From Candidatus Methylopumilus universalis (lineage in GTDB: Bacteria; Pseudomonadota; Gammaproteobacteria; Burkholderiales; Methylophilaceae), in the NCBI RefSeq assembly GCF_006365315.1, contig NZ_CP040968.1, positions 744,001 to 808,000 of the forward strand: a DNA stretch of 64,000 bases, given 5' to 3'. Position 1 is the stretch's first letter, and every line of letters begins with the position of its first letter. A program made the translations under genes and the position numbers. Below are positions 1-9,315 of this stretch, piece after piece. The notes below the pieces were generated by a model. That model was not told the DNA's origin, did no database searches, and was given only the letters and a program-made list of their open reading frames with translations.

Positions 1-158
1 TTTTGGCTTGAGCCTTGGCCAATGACTAATGTATGGCCTGCATTATGCCCCCCCTGAAAACGAACGACACCTTCTGCGTGATCGGTTAGCCAATCCACAA
101 TCTTACCTTTACCTTCGTCGCCCCATTGAGTACCAATGACTACTAAATTTTTTGCCAT
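1..158 (-). CDS. purA: Adenylosuccinate synthetase, N-terminal part (cut by window edge)
   Basis: PurA joins IMP and aspartate using GTP to make adenylosuccinate, the first step from IMP to AMP. Only the first 52 or so residues are inside the window; the gene continues past base 1. The visible part has the signature loop WGDEGKGK (residues 12-19, with the catalytic-type Asp14) and the GGHNAGHT motif that carries the catalytic histidine. The ATG at 158 lies 6 bases after the hisZ stop, so it is the last visible gene of the hflX-hflK-hflC-hisZ-purA transcription unit. HisZ next to PurA is a common betaproteobacterial arrangement. Confidence 0.96.
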   Translation of the reverse strand, partial: MAKNLVVIGTQWGDEGKGKIVDWLTDHAEGVVRFQGGHNAGHTLVIGQGSSQ

Positions 159-164
159 CTTAAA

Positions 165-1316
165 TTAAACCGTTTTAACTTTCCACGCTTTATTCGCGTC
201 TTGCATTAATATGCGATCACAATTATTTTGTTTAGCGTTCATATCACCAAATAAATCAATGGCGACTATTTCGCCTTGTTGGCGAAGTGATTCAATAGCA
301 TTTTGTAATTCACGCTCGCTCCCTTGGGGCGCTAGAATTGCTTTCGCTTTTTTCCCATTAGGGAATAAAGTGACAATATTTTTTAAATCCATCGTAAAAC
401 CTGTGGCTGGTCGGTTACGACCAAATGATGCGCCAATATTGTCATAGCGACCACCTAATGCAATGGGTGAATAACACTGATCTGCATATACTGAAAACAC
501 TAAACCATTGTGATACTGGTAGCCACGAATATCACTCAAGTCATATGACACTTTAATCTGATTGTTTTTTAAAGCCTGATCAAGTTGGTTTAAAAATTGC
601 AGCGCACTTTTAATAGCCTGATCTTGTGGCAATAATTTCTCAGCTTCTTTTAGCACATTGACATCACCATAAAGACTCACTAATTCAATGAGTGCATCTC
701 GATTTTTTTTATCTAATGATTTAGTTAAACCAATCACTTCTGATTTATCTTTTTTCTGCATCGCTTGATACAAAAGATCAAGTTGATCACGTTCCATATT
801 GGACGATGCGATTAAGGACGTAAAAATATCAAGGTGATTAAAATCAATTACTGGATTTTGAATACCGATGGTACTCAGTGTTTTAATTAAAAGCGTTTGT
901 ATTTCAAGATCAGCTTCGATACCTTTAAACCCATAGAGCTCAGCTCCAATTTGGAATGGCTCTCTTGACTGAAGAAAGCTGGCTGGCTTTGTTCTTAACA
1001 CCGAGCCTGCGTAAGACAATCTTGTGACTTCATCATTTTGAATAAGGTGTGCATCAATACGTGCGACCTGAGGTGTGATATCAGCGCGAACACCCATAAG
1101 TCTTCCTGTCAACTGATCAACAACTTTAAATGTATCTAGATCCATATCCTGGCCATTGCCATTTAAGGATTCAATGTATTCCAACATAGGAGGAATAACA
1201 TATAAATATCCGTGCGTTTGATAGAGATCAAGAATAGAGCGTCTTAATGACTCGAGATAGACTGCTTCATCGGGAAGCATGTCTTCAACATAATCTGGGA
1301 GTGTCCATTGATTCAT
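165..1316 (-). CDS. hisZ: ATP phosphoribosyltransferase regulatory subunit HisZ
   Basis: HisZ resembles the catalytic core of histidyl-tRNA synthetase but does not charge tRNA. It partners with short-form HisG to make and regulate ATP phosphoribosyltransferase, the first step of histidine synthesis. The 383-residue protein has the HisS-like N-terminus (LPDYVEDMLPDEA), the class II core segment RADITPQVARI near residue 77, and a C-terminal GGRYDNIG segment. It lacks the C-terminal anticodon-binding domain of HisS. A separate true hisS is present at 16116-17381, which supports the regulatory assignment. It starts 3 bases after the DUF2065 gene and precedes purA. No hisG is in the window. Confidence 0.95.
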   Translation of the reverse strand: MNQWTLPDYVEDMLPDEAVYLESLRRSILDLYQTHGYLYVIPPMLEYIESLNGNGQDMDLDTFKVVDQLTGRLMGVRADITPQVARIDAHLIQNDEVTRLSYAGSVLRTKPASFLQSREPFQIGAELYGFKGIEADLEIQTLLIKTLSTIGIQNPVIDFNHLDIFTSLIASSNMERDQLDLLYQAMQKKDKSEVIGLTKSLDKKNRDALIELVSLYGDVNVLKEAEKLLPQDQAIKSALQFLNQLDQALKNNQIKVSYDLSDIRGYQYHNGLVFSVYADQCYSPIALGGRYDNIGASFGRNRPATGFTMDLKNIVTLFPNGKKAKAILAPQGSERELQNAIESLRQQGEIVAIDLFGDMNAKQNNCDRILMQDANKAWKVKTV

Positions 1317-1319
1317 CAG

Positions 1320-1505
1320 CTAGCGGCCTAAAAATAAAAAAATTAATCCTAGTGAAAAAGATATCAAACCCATAAAACGAATCTGACCACCTTTCATGGT
1401 AATCATTTTTCTGAAAGTATTACGCCAACCCTCTGGAAAAAATAAGGGCATGAGACCTTCTAAAATCAACATAAGACCAAAAGATGAAAAAAGCCAACTT
1501 TTCAT
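1320..1505 (-). CDS. DUF2065 (YjeT-like) small membrane protein
   Basis: A 61-residue protein with two hydrophobic segments (about residues 3-22 and 43-60) joined by a basic loop containing FFPEGWRNTF. The pattern and the position between hflC and hisZ match the DUF2065 family (YjeT in enterics). The function of the family is not established; its constant link to hflKC suggests a membrane quality-control role, which is inference. The ATG is 2 bases after the hflC stop, and its own stop is 3 bases before hisZ, so it is surely co-transcribed. Confidence 0.88.
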   Translation of the reverse strand: MKSWLFSSFGLMLILEGLMPLFFPEGWRNTFRKMITMKGGQIRFMGLISFSLGLIFLFLGR

Positions 1506-1507
1506 GA

Positions 1508-2383
1508 CTAATCTTTTTTCTTCTTAGAACTACGCATGTACTTTAAAAAATCTGAGGTTGGATCTAAGACCAACACGTCAGCTTTATCCTTAAAGCTTTT
1601 TTTGTAAGCTTCAATGCTTCGATAAAAGGCATAAAATTCGGGATTCTTAGCATAAGCATTGGCATAGATTTCTGAGGCCTTTGCATCGCCATCACCCTTT
1701 ACTTTCTGTGCTTCTTTATAGGCTTCCGCAATAATGACATCACGCTGCTTTTCAGCATCAGCACGAATTTTTTCTGAAGCTGCAAAACCTTGTGAGCGCA
1801 ACTCATTGGCCACTGATTTACGCTCAGCTTCCATACGCTGATAAACAGACTCGCTCACCTCTTTAGGAAGATCAACGCGTCTTAAGCGCACATCTAAAAT
1901 TTGAATACCCATCGAACGTAAATCTCGGTCCGCACGATCTGTCAGAATTTGCATAATTTCACCACGTTCGCCTGATACGACATCATGAATGGTCCTTTTA
2001 CCAAACTCCGCGCGTAATCCATCATTCACTGTTTGAGAGATTCTTCTCTCAGCTTGCACTTCATCACCCTTCACAGATACATAATATTTTGCAGGATCGA
2101 CAATTTTCCATTTAATGAATGAATCAACAAGTACGTTTTTCTTTTCGCTTGTGATAAAACGATCAGGCTCTTGCCAATTCAGTGTCAAAATTCGATTGTC
2201 AAAAAACTTCACATTTTCGATGAGCGGTGTTTTGAAATAGAGCCCTGGCTCTTTTTTAATCGATATGATTTCACCTAAGCGAAATACAATGGCGTACTCT
2301 CTTTGATCTACAGTGAAAGTAGACATCGCTAAAATCATGATGCCTGCTAAAAAACTCACCAATACATATGTAATATTTTTCAT
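1508..2383 (-). CDS. hflC: Protease modulator HflC (SPFH/band 7)
   Basis: HflC forms with HflK a large inner-membrane cage that surrounds and restrains the FtsH protease. The 291-residue protein has one N-terminal membrane anchor (about residues 5-24), then an SPFH/band 7 domain starting VDQREYAIVFRLGEI, a typical RVDLPKEVSESVYQRM segment, and an Ala/Glu/Lys-rich coiled-coil helix (about 190-240). Most of the protein should lie in the periplasm. It follows hflK by 5 bases. Length and layout are normal for the family. Confidence 0.96.
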   Translation of the reverse strand: MKNITYVLVSFLAGIMILAMSTFTVDQREYAIVFRLGEIISIKKEPGLYFKTPLIENVKFFDNRILTLNWQEPDRFITSEKKNVLVDSFIKWKIVDPAKYYVSVKGDEVQAERRISQTVNDGLRAEFGKRTIHDVVSGERGEIMQILTDRADRDLRSMGIQILDVRLRRVDLPKEVSESVYQRMEAERKSVANELRSQGFAASEKIRADAEKQRDVIIAEAYKEAQKVKGDGDAKASEIYANAYAKNPEFYAFYRSIEAYKKSFKDKADVLVLDPTSDFLKYMRSSKKKKD

Positions 2384-2388
2384 ATTCT

Positions 2389-3591
2389 TTATCTCACTTC
2401 TCGTTCTCTTGATTTAAAAGCATCTCGCGTTCGCTCCATATTTTGCAGAGAAGACTGATTCATGTCGACTTGCGGTATGACATCCACTCTAGGCGATATT
2501 GTGTCTGGTGTTGCTTGCTGAATCAATTTATCCAAGGGCAAATAAAGCAAATTATTCGAGTTTTTTTGATCGATAAACACTTTAGAAACACTCGATAAGA
2601 TTTGCTCTTGAGCTTCAATATAAAGCCGATCTCTCATCACTTCGGGTGCGCGATTATATTGCGTCAATATTTGCTCGAAACGACTTGCGTTACCCTTCGC
2701 TTCATTTTCAACTCTTAAACGATAGCCTTGCGCTTCTGCTGTTAGCCTTGATGCTGTGCCTTTGGCTTTCGGGATGATGTCATTGGCATAAGCTTGACCC
2801 TCATTTTTTTGTCGCTCTAAGTCTTGCTTAGCTTTTACAGCATCATCAAATGAAGCTTGCACCTGCTCTGGCGGCTGTGCATTTTGCATAGTGACACTTG
2901 TCACATTAATGCCCGTATTGTATCGATCCAAAATTTCTTGCATAAGTTTTTTGGCTTTGACTGCAATCTCTTCGCGACCTTCGTATAACGCAAAATCCAT
3001 TTTACTTTTACCAACGATTTCGCGAATGGCTGTTTCAGCAGCGCCTCTTACTGAAGACTCCGCCGAACGATTATTAAATAAAAAATCTTCCACTGACTTT
3101 AAGTTGTATTGCACGGCAAATTGAAGGTCAATAATATTTTCATCGTCTGTTAGCATCAAAGATTCTCTTAGTTCTTTTGACCTCGCAGCAGCATCGCCTG
3201 CAGAACGATAGCCAACTTCAATGGTTCGCACCTGTTCAAGGTTCACAACCTCAGCTGATTCAATCGGATATGGAATATGCCAACGTGGGCCTGGCATCGT
3301 GACTTCTGTATTTTTGCCGAATCTTAAAACAACACCTCGTGAACCCTGGTCTACGATATAAAAGCCTGTGGCTGCCCAAAGCAGAACCACAATAAGGAGA
3401 ATGGGTAAAAGAGGAAGTTGGTCATTTCCTGAGTTTGGTGTCGGATTGCCTCCGGAAGACTTCGGTGTTTTTTGATCTGTTTCTTTTTTACCAAAGATAC
3501 GCCCTATTTTTTTTCTTAAATCATTTAAAAGCTCGTCTAGATCAGGAGGTCCTTCTTCTTGGTTATTGTTTTGCCCAGGGTTTTTTGCCAT
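2389..3591 (-). CDS. hflK: FtsH protease activity modulator HflK
   Basis: HflK is the partner of HflC in the FtsH-regulating membrane complex. The 400-residue protein begins with a hydrophilic Gly/Pro/Asn-rich stretch (MAKNPGQNNNQEEGPPDLDELL), typical of HflK. A membrane helix follows (about residues 62-82), then the SPFH domain (VDQGSRGVVLRFGK), a long Ala/Glu-rich helix and a polar C-terminal tail. The ATG at 3591 is 13 bases after the hflX stop. The gene order hfq-hflX-hflK-hflC is that of many proteobacteria. Confidence 0.96.
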   Translation of the reverse strand: MAKNPGQNNNQEEGPPDLDELLNDLRKKIGRIFGKKETDQKTPKSSGGNPTPNSGNDQLPLLPILLIVVLLWAATGFYIVDQGSRGVVLRFGKNTEVTMPGPRWHIPYPIESAEVVNLEQVRTIEVGYRSAGDAAARSKELRESLMLTDDENIIDLQFAVQYNLKSVEDFLFNNRSAESSVRGAAETAIREIVGKSKMDFALYEGREEIAVKAKKLMQEILDRYNTGINVTSVTMQNAQPPEQVQASFDDAVKAKQDLERQKNEGQAYANDIIPKAKGTASRLTAEAQGYRLRVENEAKGNASRFEQILTQYNRAPEVMRDRLYIEAQEQILSSVSKVFIDQKNSNNLLYLPLDKLIQQATPDTISPRVDVIPQVDMNQSSLQNMERTRDAFKSREREVR

Positions 3592-3604
3592 AAATTTATA
3601 CTAT

Positions 3605-4744
3605 CTAATAATTAAGGGGATTTTCTTCAAATATTTCGGTTTCAGATGACTGCTTTGCTACATGTAGTTGGAGGATAGCCTCTTTTAAAAGTTCAATACC
3701 CTCGCCTGTCTTTGCAGATAACTGAATAGTAGAAATTCTACCATATTCATCTTTTTCATGATTTGCCTTTATATCAAGTCTATCAATCTGATTTAAAACA
3801 AGAATTTGAGGTATTGACGCTGCTTTTATTTCTTCTAGAATCTTATTCACCGCTGCGATTTGCTCACTATGATTTGGATTGGCCATATTCACGACATGAA
3901 GAAGTAAATCAGCCTCTCTTGACTCTTCAAGGGTCGATTTAAATGCCTCAATTAAGGTGGTAGGAAGCGCCTTAATAAAACCCACCGTATCTGAGATTAC
4001 ACATTCCACCCCTTCTTGAATAAAAAGTTTTCGAGAGGTGGTATCAAGTGTTGCGAAAAGCTGATTCATCGCTAATGCATTCGCATGCGTCAGCTGGTTA
4101 AAGAGTGTAGATTTACCCGCATTGGTATAACCTACAATGGAAATGTTCAATACATTCGAGCGACTTCTTTTTTTCCGCTGCATCGTACGCTGTCGTTTTA
4201 ATTTATCTAGTTTTTCTTTCAACTGCTTAATGCGAAGTTTTAACATGCGGCGGTCAAGTTCTAATTGCTTTTCACCGGGGCCTCCTCTGACACCAATACC
4301 TCCTTTTTGTCTTTCTAAGTGACTCCAACCTTTAATCAGTCTTGTCGATAAATGATCAAGCTGGGCTAATTCGACCTGAAGTTTTCCCTCGTGACTTTTA
4401 GCGCGCTTTGCAAAAATTAATAAGATGAGTGCGGTGCGATCAAAGATGCGTGTACTAAAGTATTTTTCTAAGTTTCGCTCTTGGGAGGGGCTGAGGTTAT
4501 GATTAAAAATGACGGTATCAGCTTTTGACTCTTGAATGATGAACTTTACTTCTTCGGCTTTTCCTGAGCCCAAAAAATACTTAGGATCAGGTGCCGATCT
4601 CTTAATATTCACTGTGCTCACAATGTTCATGTCAGCACTTAATACGAGCTCTTTAATTTCTTCGACACTCTCTTCGAAATCGGTATCACCAAAATTAATA
4701 CTAATAACGCAAGCAGACTTTCCTTCGTTAGGACGTTCAAACAT
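3605..4744 (-). CDS. hflX: Ribosome-associated GTPase HflX
   Basis: HflX is a GTPase that binds the 50S subunit and splits stalled ribosomes under stress. The protein has the HflX N-terminal domain (DPKYFLGSGKAEEV; GVRGGPGEKQLELDRR near residue 151), a basic coiled coil (about 165-195), and a G domain with G1 GYTNAGKS (205-212), G3 DTVGF and G4 NQID. I chose the ATG at 4744, which shares one base with the hfq stop (TGATG), over a TTG one codon upstream. The overlap suggests translational coupling to hfq. About 379 residues; the extended C-terminus of E. coli HflX is short here. Confidence 0.95.
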   Translation of the reverse strand: MFERPNEGKSACVISINFGDTDFEESVEEIKELVLSADMNIVSTVNIKRSAPDPKYFLGSGKAEEVKFIIQESKADTVIFNHNLSPSQERNLEKYFSTRIFDRTALILLIFAKRAKSHEGKLQVELAQLDHLSTRLIKGWSHLERQKGGIGVRGGPGEKQLELDRRMLKLRIKQLKEKLDKLKRQRTMQRKKRSRSNVLNISIVGYTNAGKSTLFNQLTHANALAMNQLFATLDTTSRKLFIQEGVECVISDTVGFIKALPTTLIEAFKSTLEESREADLLLHVVNMANPNHSEQIAAVNKILEEIKAASIPQILVLNQIDRLDIKANHEKDEYGRISTIQLSAKTGEGIELLKEAILQLHVAKQSSETEIFEENPLNY

Positions 4745-4980
4745 CAATCGTCATCTGCTGGTGGCTCGATATTGACATTGCGCATGGGCACAATCGTTGA
4801 AATAGCATGTTTATAGACGAGTTGACTCACAGTATTTTTTAATAAAATAGCGTACTGATCGAATGACTCAATATTACCTTGCAGCTTAATACCGTTCATC
4901 AAATAAATGGATACTGATACATGTTCTTTTCTGAGTTGATTTAAAAACTCATCTTGTAAATGTGTATTCTTTTTTTCCAT
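4744..4980 (-). CDS. hfq: RNA chaperone Hfq
   Basis: Hfq is the hexameric Sm-like protein that pairs small RNAs with mRNAs. The 78-residue protein has the Sm1 motif region ([21 protein letters not shown]) and the Sm2 motif YKHAIST, which are nearly invariant in the family. The C-terminal tail is short and acidic (PPADDD). A TTG four codons upstream keeps the frame open, but the ATG at 4980 gives the normal family N-terminus ([14 protein letters not shown]) and has a GGA about 8 bases upstream. It lies between gltX and hflX. Confidence 0.97.
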   Translation of the reverse strand: MEKKNTHLQDEFLNQLRKEHVSVSIYLMNGIKLQGNIESFDQYAILLKNTVSQLVYKHAISTIVPMRNVNIEPPADDD

Positions 4981-4998
4981 AGAGGATTCCAAATATAG

Positions 4999-6390
4999 TT
5001 ATAAGTAAAGATTCAATCGTTTCATAGTTTCGTCACGTCCTAAGATCGCCATCACAGCATCAATACTCGGTGATTGTGCGATACCTGTTAAAAGTACGCG
5101 CAGTGGCATCGCAAGTTTTGGAAATTTAATCGCATGTAAAGTCACCACTTCATTCATTACATTATGAATGGCTTCTTTCGTCCAATCAATCTTATTTAAA
5201 GAGGCTTGAAAAGATTTAATAAGCTCTAAGGCTTCAGCATTAATATGCTTTTCAAAATCTTGCTGATTCGGCTTTTGAACTTCAAATATATAAGCGATAT
5301 CACCAGCAAGATTTGTTAAATGGTTTACGCGCTCGCGATGAATATCAATTGCACCTATTAAGAGATTTTGATCAATAGGCGTATGAACCACTTTTTTTAG
5401 ATAGGGCTCTATAGCCGAACTGATGCGATCAAGTGGAAGTGTTTTGATATAATGGCTATTAAGCCAATCTAATTTTTCAGTATTAAATTGTGCAGATGAA
5501 GAAGTAATATGGTCCAAATCAAACCATTGACAAAAGTCAGTCATACTAAAAATTTCGTCATCACCATGGCTCCATCCGAGCCGGGCTAAGTAATTGAGAA
5601 TCGCCTCAGGCAAATAACCTTGATCAAAATATTGCATCACACTGACAGCGCCATGTCTTTTAGATAGCTTTTGGCCATCATCACCCAATATCATCGATAG
5701 ATGCGCATAGGCTGGAATGTTTGCATTCAAGGCTTTCAAGAGATTAATTTGCCGAGGTGTATTGTTAATATGATCATCCCCGCGAATGACATGTGTCACT
5801 TTCATTTCCCAATCATCAATCACCACACAAAAATTATAGGTCGGTGTGCCATCTCCCCTTGCAATGACAAGATCATCAAGTTCTTCATTCGCAATCGTGA
5901 TTTCACCTTTGACTAAATCATGCCAAGACACAACACCTGATTTTGGATTTTTAAAACGCACGACCGGTTGAATGTTCCTAGGCGTTGGGGGTAAACTTTT
6001 TCCAGGTTCAGGCCGCCACTTACCATCATACTTTGGCTTTAAGCCTGCTTTCATTTGTGATTCACGTAACACTTCTAATTCTTCTTTGGATGAATAACAA
6101 AGATAGGCTTTATCTTCTTTAATCAATTGATCAATATATTGTTTGTACACAGCCATGCGTTTTGTTTGATAGATAGGGCCTTCATCGAAATCAAGATGAA
6201 GCCATGTCATACCATCCATAATGGCTTCTACTGCTTCAGGGGTTGATCTTTCTATATCAGTATCTTCAATACGTAAGATAAACTTACCCTGATGTCTTTT
6301 GGCATAAGCCCAAGAAAATAATGCAGTCCTCGCGCCACCAATATGAAGATAACCTGTGGGGCTCGGTGCGAAACGGGTGACAACGGTCAT
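4999..6390 (-). CDS. gltX: Glutamate-tRNA ligase
   Basis: GltX charges tRNA(Glu) with glutamate. The 463-residue class I synthetase shows the HIGH-type signature (LHIGG, residues 15-19) in FAPSPTGYLHIGGARTALF, and the KMSKS-type loop KLSKRHG before the anticodon-binding helical region. Length is normal for the bacterial enzyme. It follows rimO by 12 bases and precedes hfq by 18 bases. The conserved context with hfq and rimO is a lineage trait rather than a functional link. Confidence 0.97.
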   Translation of the reverse strand: MTVVTRFAPSPTGYLHIGGARTALFSWAYAKRHQGKFILRIEDTDIERSTPEAVEAIMDGMTWLHLDFDEGPIYQTKRMAVYKQYIDQLIKEDKAYLCYSSKEELEVLRESQMKAGLKPKYDGKWRPEPGKSLPPTPRNIQPVVRFKNPKSGVVSWHDLVKGEITIANEELDDLVIARGDGTPTYNFCVVIDDWEMKVTHVIRGDDHINNTPRQINLLKALNANIPAYAHLSMILGDDGQKLSKRHGAVSVMQYFDQGYLPEAILNYLARLGWSHGDDEIFSMTDFCQWFDLDHITSSSAQFNTEKLDWLNSHYIKTLPLDRISSAIEPYLKKVVHTPIDQNLLIGAIDIHRERVNHLTNLAGDIAYIFEVQKPNQQDFEKHINAEALELIKSFQASLNKIDWTKEAIHNVMNEVVTLHAIKFPKLAMPLRVLLTGIAQSPSIDAVMAILGRDETMKRLNLYL

Positions 6391-6402
6391 AGGGATTTCT
6401 TC

Positions 6403-7722
6403 TTAAACATTAGGGCCTGCAAACAAATCATGTTGATCATAAGATTCAATTTTAACATCGACAAAATCACCTGGCTTTAAAAGCTTGCCATCCCGTAAAT
6501 AAACTTTGCCATCGATATCGGGTGCATCTGCCATCGATCTTGCAATCGCATAATCATCATCATGGCCATCGACTAAAACGGTACATATTTGACCCACTTT
6601 GGATTCGAGTTTTTGATGGCTGATGCGCGCTTGGGTTTCCATAAATTTTTGTAATCGTTCTTCTTTAATTTCTTCAGGGACTTGGCTCTCTAGAAGATTC
6701 GCACTCGCACCATCCACAGGCGAATATTTGAAACAACCGACACGATCTAATTGGGCCTCTTCAAGAAAATCTAACAGCGCTTCAAATTCAGCTTCGGTCT
6801 CTCCTGGAAAGCCTACGATAAAAGTACTGCGTATCGTGATATCAGGACACACTTCTCTCCACTTGTTGATACGCAAAAGATTATTCTCAGCACTTGCAGG
6901 TCGTTTCATGAGTTTCAAAATGCGAGGGCTTGCATGTTGGAAAGGCACATCAAGATAAGGCAAAATCGAACCCTCACTCATCAAAGGAATGATGTCATCG
7001 ACATGAGGATAAGGATAAACATAATGCATTCTGATCCAGACCCCTAAAGATCCCAGAGCTTGGGCTAGATCATACAGTTTAGTTTTAACGGGGCGGCCAT
7101 TCCAAAAACCACTTCGATATTTGATATCCACACCATAAGCACTTGTATCTTGTGAAATCACTAAAATTTCTGATACACCACTATTGACTAATGTTTCGGC
7201 TTCCGTCATGACATCATCAATCGAACGACTGACTAAGTCTCCACGCATCGATGGAATAATACAAAATGAACATCGATGATTGCAGCCCTCTGAAATTTTT
7301 AAATAAGCGTAATGTTTCGGTGTTAAACGAATGCCTTGAGGTGGGACTAAATCGCTAAAAGGATCATGCGGCTTTTCTAGGTGGGTATGCACAGCCGACA
7401 TGACTTCATTTAAAGCATGCGGTCCTGTGATGGCGAGTAAATTTGGATACTCTTTTTCAATAATATCTTTTTTAGCACCCAAACAACCTGTGACAATCAC
7501 TTTGCCATTTTTTTTAACGGCTTCCCCAATCGCATCCATCGATTCTTTAACCGCTGAATCAATAAAACCACAGGTATTCACTACGACGAGATCAGCATCT
7601 TGATATGACTTAGAAATGTCATAACCTTCTGCACGTAATTGCGTCAATATTCTTTCAGAATCTGAACCGGCTTTGGGGCAGCCTAGGGATACAAAACCTA
7701 CTTTAGGAGTATGTAACGCCAT
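6403..7722 (-). CDS. rimO: Ribosomal protein S12 methylthiotransferase RimO
   Basis: RimO is a radical-SAM enzyme that adds a methylthio group to the conserved aspartate of ribosomal protein S12. Residues Cys15, Cys51 and Cys80 bind the auxiliary Fe-S cluster in the N-terminal domain. Cys147, Cys151 and Cys154 (CNHRCSFC) bind the radical-SAM cluster. A TRAM domain ends the protein (about residues 370-435). The phrase [19 protein letters not shown] separates RimO from MiaB. The ATG shares one base with the upstream zip stop (TAATG). Confidence 0.96.
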   Translation of the reverse strand: MALHTPKVGFVSLGCPKAGSDSERILTQLRAEGYDISKSYQDADLVVVNTCGFIDSAVKESMDAIGEAVKKNGKVIVTGCLGAKKDIIEKEYPNLLAITGPHALNEVMSAVHTHLEKPHDPFSDLVPPQGIRLTPKHYAYLKISEGCNHRCSFCIIPSMRGDLVSRSIDDVMTEAETLVNSGVSEILVISQDTSAYGVDIKYRSGFWNGRPVKTKLYDLAQALGSLGVWIRMHYVYPYPHVDDIIPLMSEGSILPYLDVPFQHASPRILKLMKRPASAENNLLRINKWREVCPDITIRSTFIVGFPGETEAEFEALLDFLEEAQLDRVGCFKYSPVDGASANLLESQVPEEIKEERLQKFMETQARISHQKLESKVGQICTVLVDGHDDDYAIARSMADAPDIDGKVYLRDGKLLKPGDFVDVKIESYDQHDLFAGPNV

Positions 7723-8519
7723 TAGCCTTCAACAATCCATTGTGTCAGAGCTACAGATGCAACGCCTAACACGATAAGTGCGACTTGAAATATAGTGGAA
7801 CGTAATTCAGTTTTTTTATGTAGGCCTGGAATCAAATCTGCGATTGACACATAAATCATGCTTGAAGCTGCAAGCGCTAAAATAAAAGGTACCCAGTCCA
7901 TCATGGATTCCAAAATGAAATAAGCTAATAGCCCACCTAAAACAGTAAAAGAACTTGCGAGAAGATTAAAAATAAAAGCTTCTTTTTTCTTATATCCTGA
8001 ATGAAGCAGAATTAAAAAATTGCCTACTTCTTGAGGGATCTCGTGCGCAATAATTGCTAATGCTGTCACGATACCGACACTGGTACTTACCATAAAAGCC
8101 GAACCAATTAAGATACCATCGACAAAATTATGAAATAAGTCACCGACCATAATCATGCTGCCACTTCGTCCTGCATCATGCGTATGTTGATGATTTGAAG
8201 AAGCATGGCTGTCTTGATGCACATCATGAACTTCACAATGGTCGCCATGACAGTGACGCCATAACAATAATTTTTCTAACACAAAAAATAAAAGAATGCC
8301 GAATAAAACGACAAAGGTTGTAGCTTCTATATGATTGGTAAGCTTAAAAGCATGCGGTAATATTTCTAAGAAAACTGCACCCAACATCGCACCCACAGCG
8401 TAACTCACTAAATGAGAAACAAGATGCGTTCTCGTGTTCATGGTCACGAGCGCTGCAGCAGTGACACTTAATAAACCACCGATAAAGCAAGAAAAGAGAA
8501 TCCAAAGAAGTGTATGCAT
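7722..8519 (-). CDS. ZIP-family divalent metal transporter
   Basis: A ZIP permease, most likely importing zinc or another divalent metal across the inner membrane. The 265-residue protein has about eight hydrophobic helices. A cytosolic His-rich loop (about residues 89-117, [17 protein letters not shown]) is typical of metal sensing. The two metal-site signatures HNFVDG and HEIPQE in the central helices are both present. It is the first gene of the minus-strand run, with a -10-like TATAAT upstream, and overlaps rimO by one base. The exact metal cannot be read from the sequence. Confidence 0.92.
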   Translation of the reverse strand: MHTLLWILFSCFIGGLLSVTAAALVTMNTRTHLVSHLVSYAVGAMLGAVFLEILPHAFKLTNHIEATTFVVLFGILLFFVLEKLLLWRHCHGDHCEVHDVHQDSHASSNHQHTHDAGRSGSMIMVGDLFHNFVDGILIGSAFMVSTSVGIVTALAIIAHEIPQEVGNFLILLHSGYKKKEAFIFNLLASSFTVLGGLLAYFILESMMDWVPFILALAASSMIYVSIADLIPGLHKKTELRSTIFQVALIVLGVASVALTQWIVEG

Positions 8520-8548
8520 GAAGTTAAACTATGGTGAAATAATTAAGC

Positions 8549-8554
8549 ATTATA
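8549..8554 (-). promoter_or_regulatory. Possible -10 element for the zip-rimO-gltX-hfq run
   Basis: A perfect TATAAT on the minus strand lies about 30 bases before the ATG of the ZIP gene, in the 61-bp gap after pgeF. No good -35 box is seen at 16-18 bp, and the region is AT-rich, so support is weak. Confidence 0.3.
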
Positions 8555-8580
8555 ACGAAACTTGAAATGATTGGATGTCT

Positions 8581-9315
8581 TTATGCATCAATCCAGATGA
8601 GGGAAGCCATTCTGCCTGTCACGCCATCACGCCTATAGGAAAAATAATCTAACTCATTAGCAAAAGTGCAGTAATCATCCGACATACTGCCCCCAAAAAT
8701 TTGGTGGACACCACATCCATTGAGTCTAATTTTGGCAAGCGCGTAAATATCAGCTAACCATTTTTGATCTGAAATCAAATGAAAAGCTTTTTCAGACTCG
8801 ATATGTTTTTCGCAAAAACTATTTTTCACATCAAAGCCTACTTCAAAATGCTTTTGGCTGATGGCAGGCCCTAACCATACGAGTAATTCATTGGGTGAGA
8901 CATTCATTTTCACAATGGTGTTTTCAATGACACCATTTAAAAGACCACGCCAGCCTGCATGAATAGAAGCCACAATCGTCCCCTCATTATTTGTCACTAA
9001 TAATGGCAAACAATCAGCTGTTTGAACAACACATATTGTATTTTTTTCTGATGTATAAGAAGCATCTGCATTAAATGAGAGTGAAGGGAGTTTAATCGCA
9101 TCCACACTATGCTTCTGATTCAGCCAATGAGGCGCGCTAGGTAAAAATTGATTAAGTCGATCGCGATTCAAGTGAACAGCATTGATGTCGTCATTCACAT
9201 GTGTCGCTAAATTAAAACTGTTGTATTTACCTTGGCTGCCTCCTCCAGCCCTCAGCGTTTGCATAGATTTAATATGTGGAGGTGCTGGCCAATGGGGAAT
9301 AAAAAAATTACTCAT
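8581..9315 (-). CDS. pgeF: Peptidoglycan editing factor / YfiH-family purine nucleoside phosphorylase (PgeF)
   Basis: YfiH/PgeF proteins (formerly multicopper polyphenol oxidase or laccase-domain) act on nucleosides in vitro and correct peptidoglycan misincorporation in E. coli. The family motifs are present: LRAGGGSQG near the start, an ADCLPLL segment with the zinc-binding cysteine, HAGWRGL with the histidine, and C-terminal YRRDGVTGRMASLIW. I chose the ATG at 9315, which overlaps the rluD stop by 8 bases and has GGAGG just upstream; an in-frame ATG also lies one codon earlier, and longer in-frame versions would run inside rluD. About 244 residues, translationally coupled to rluD. Confidence 0.93.
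   Translation of the reverse strand: MSNFFIPHWPAPPHIKSMQTLRAGGGSQGKYNSFNLATHVNDDINAVHLNRDRLNQFLPSAPHWLNQKHSVDAIKLPSLSFNADASYTSEKNTICVVQTADCLPLLVTNNEGTIVASIHAGWRGLLNGVIENTIVKMNVSPNELLVWLGPAISQKHFEVGFDVKNSFCEKHIESEKAFHLISDQKWLADIYALAKIRLNGCGVHQIFGGSMSDDYCTFANELDYFSYRRDGVTGRMASLIWIDA

Noticed and set aside
165-1316. Reading the HisS-like gene as a second histidyl-tRNA synthetase
   Set aside because: It lacks the anticodon domain and a full hisS exists at 16116-17381; position before purA is that of hisZ.
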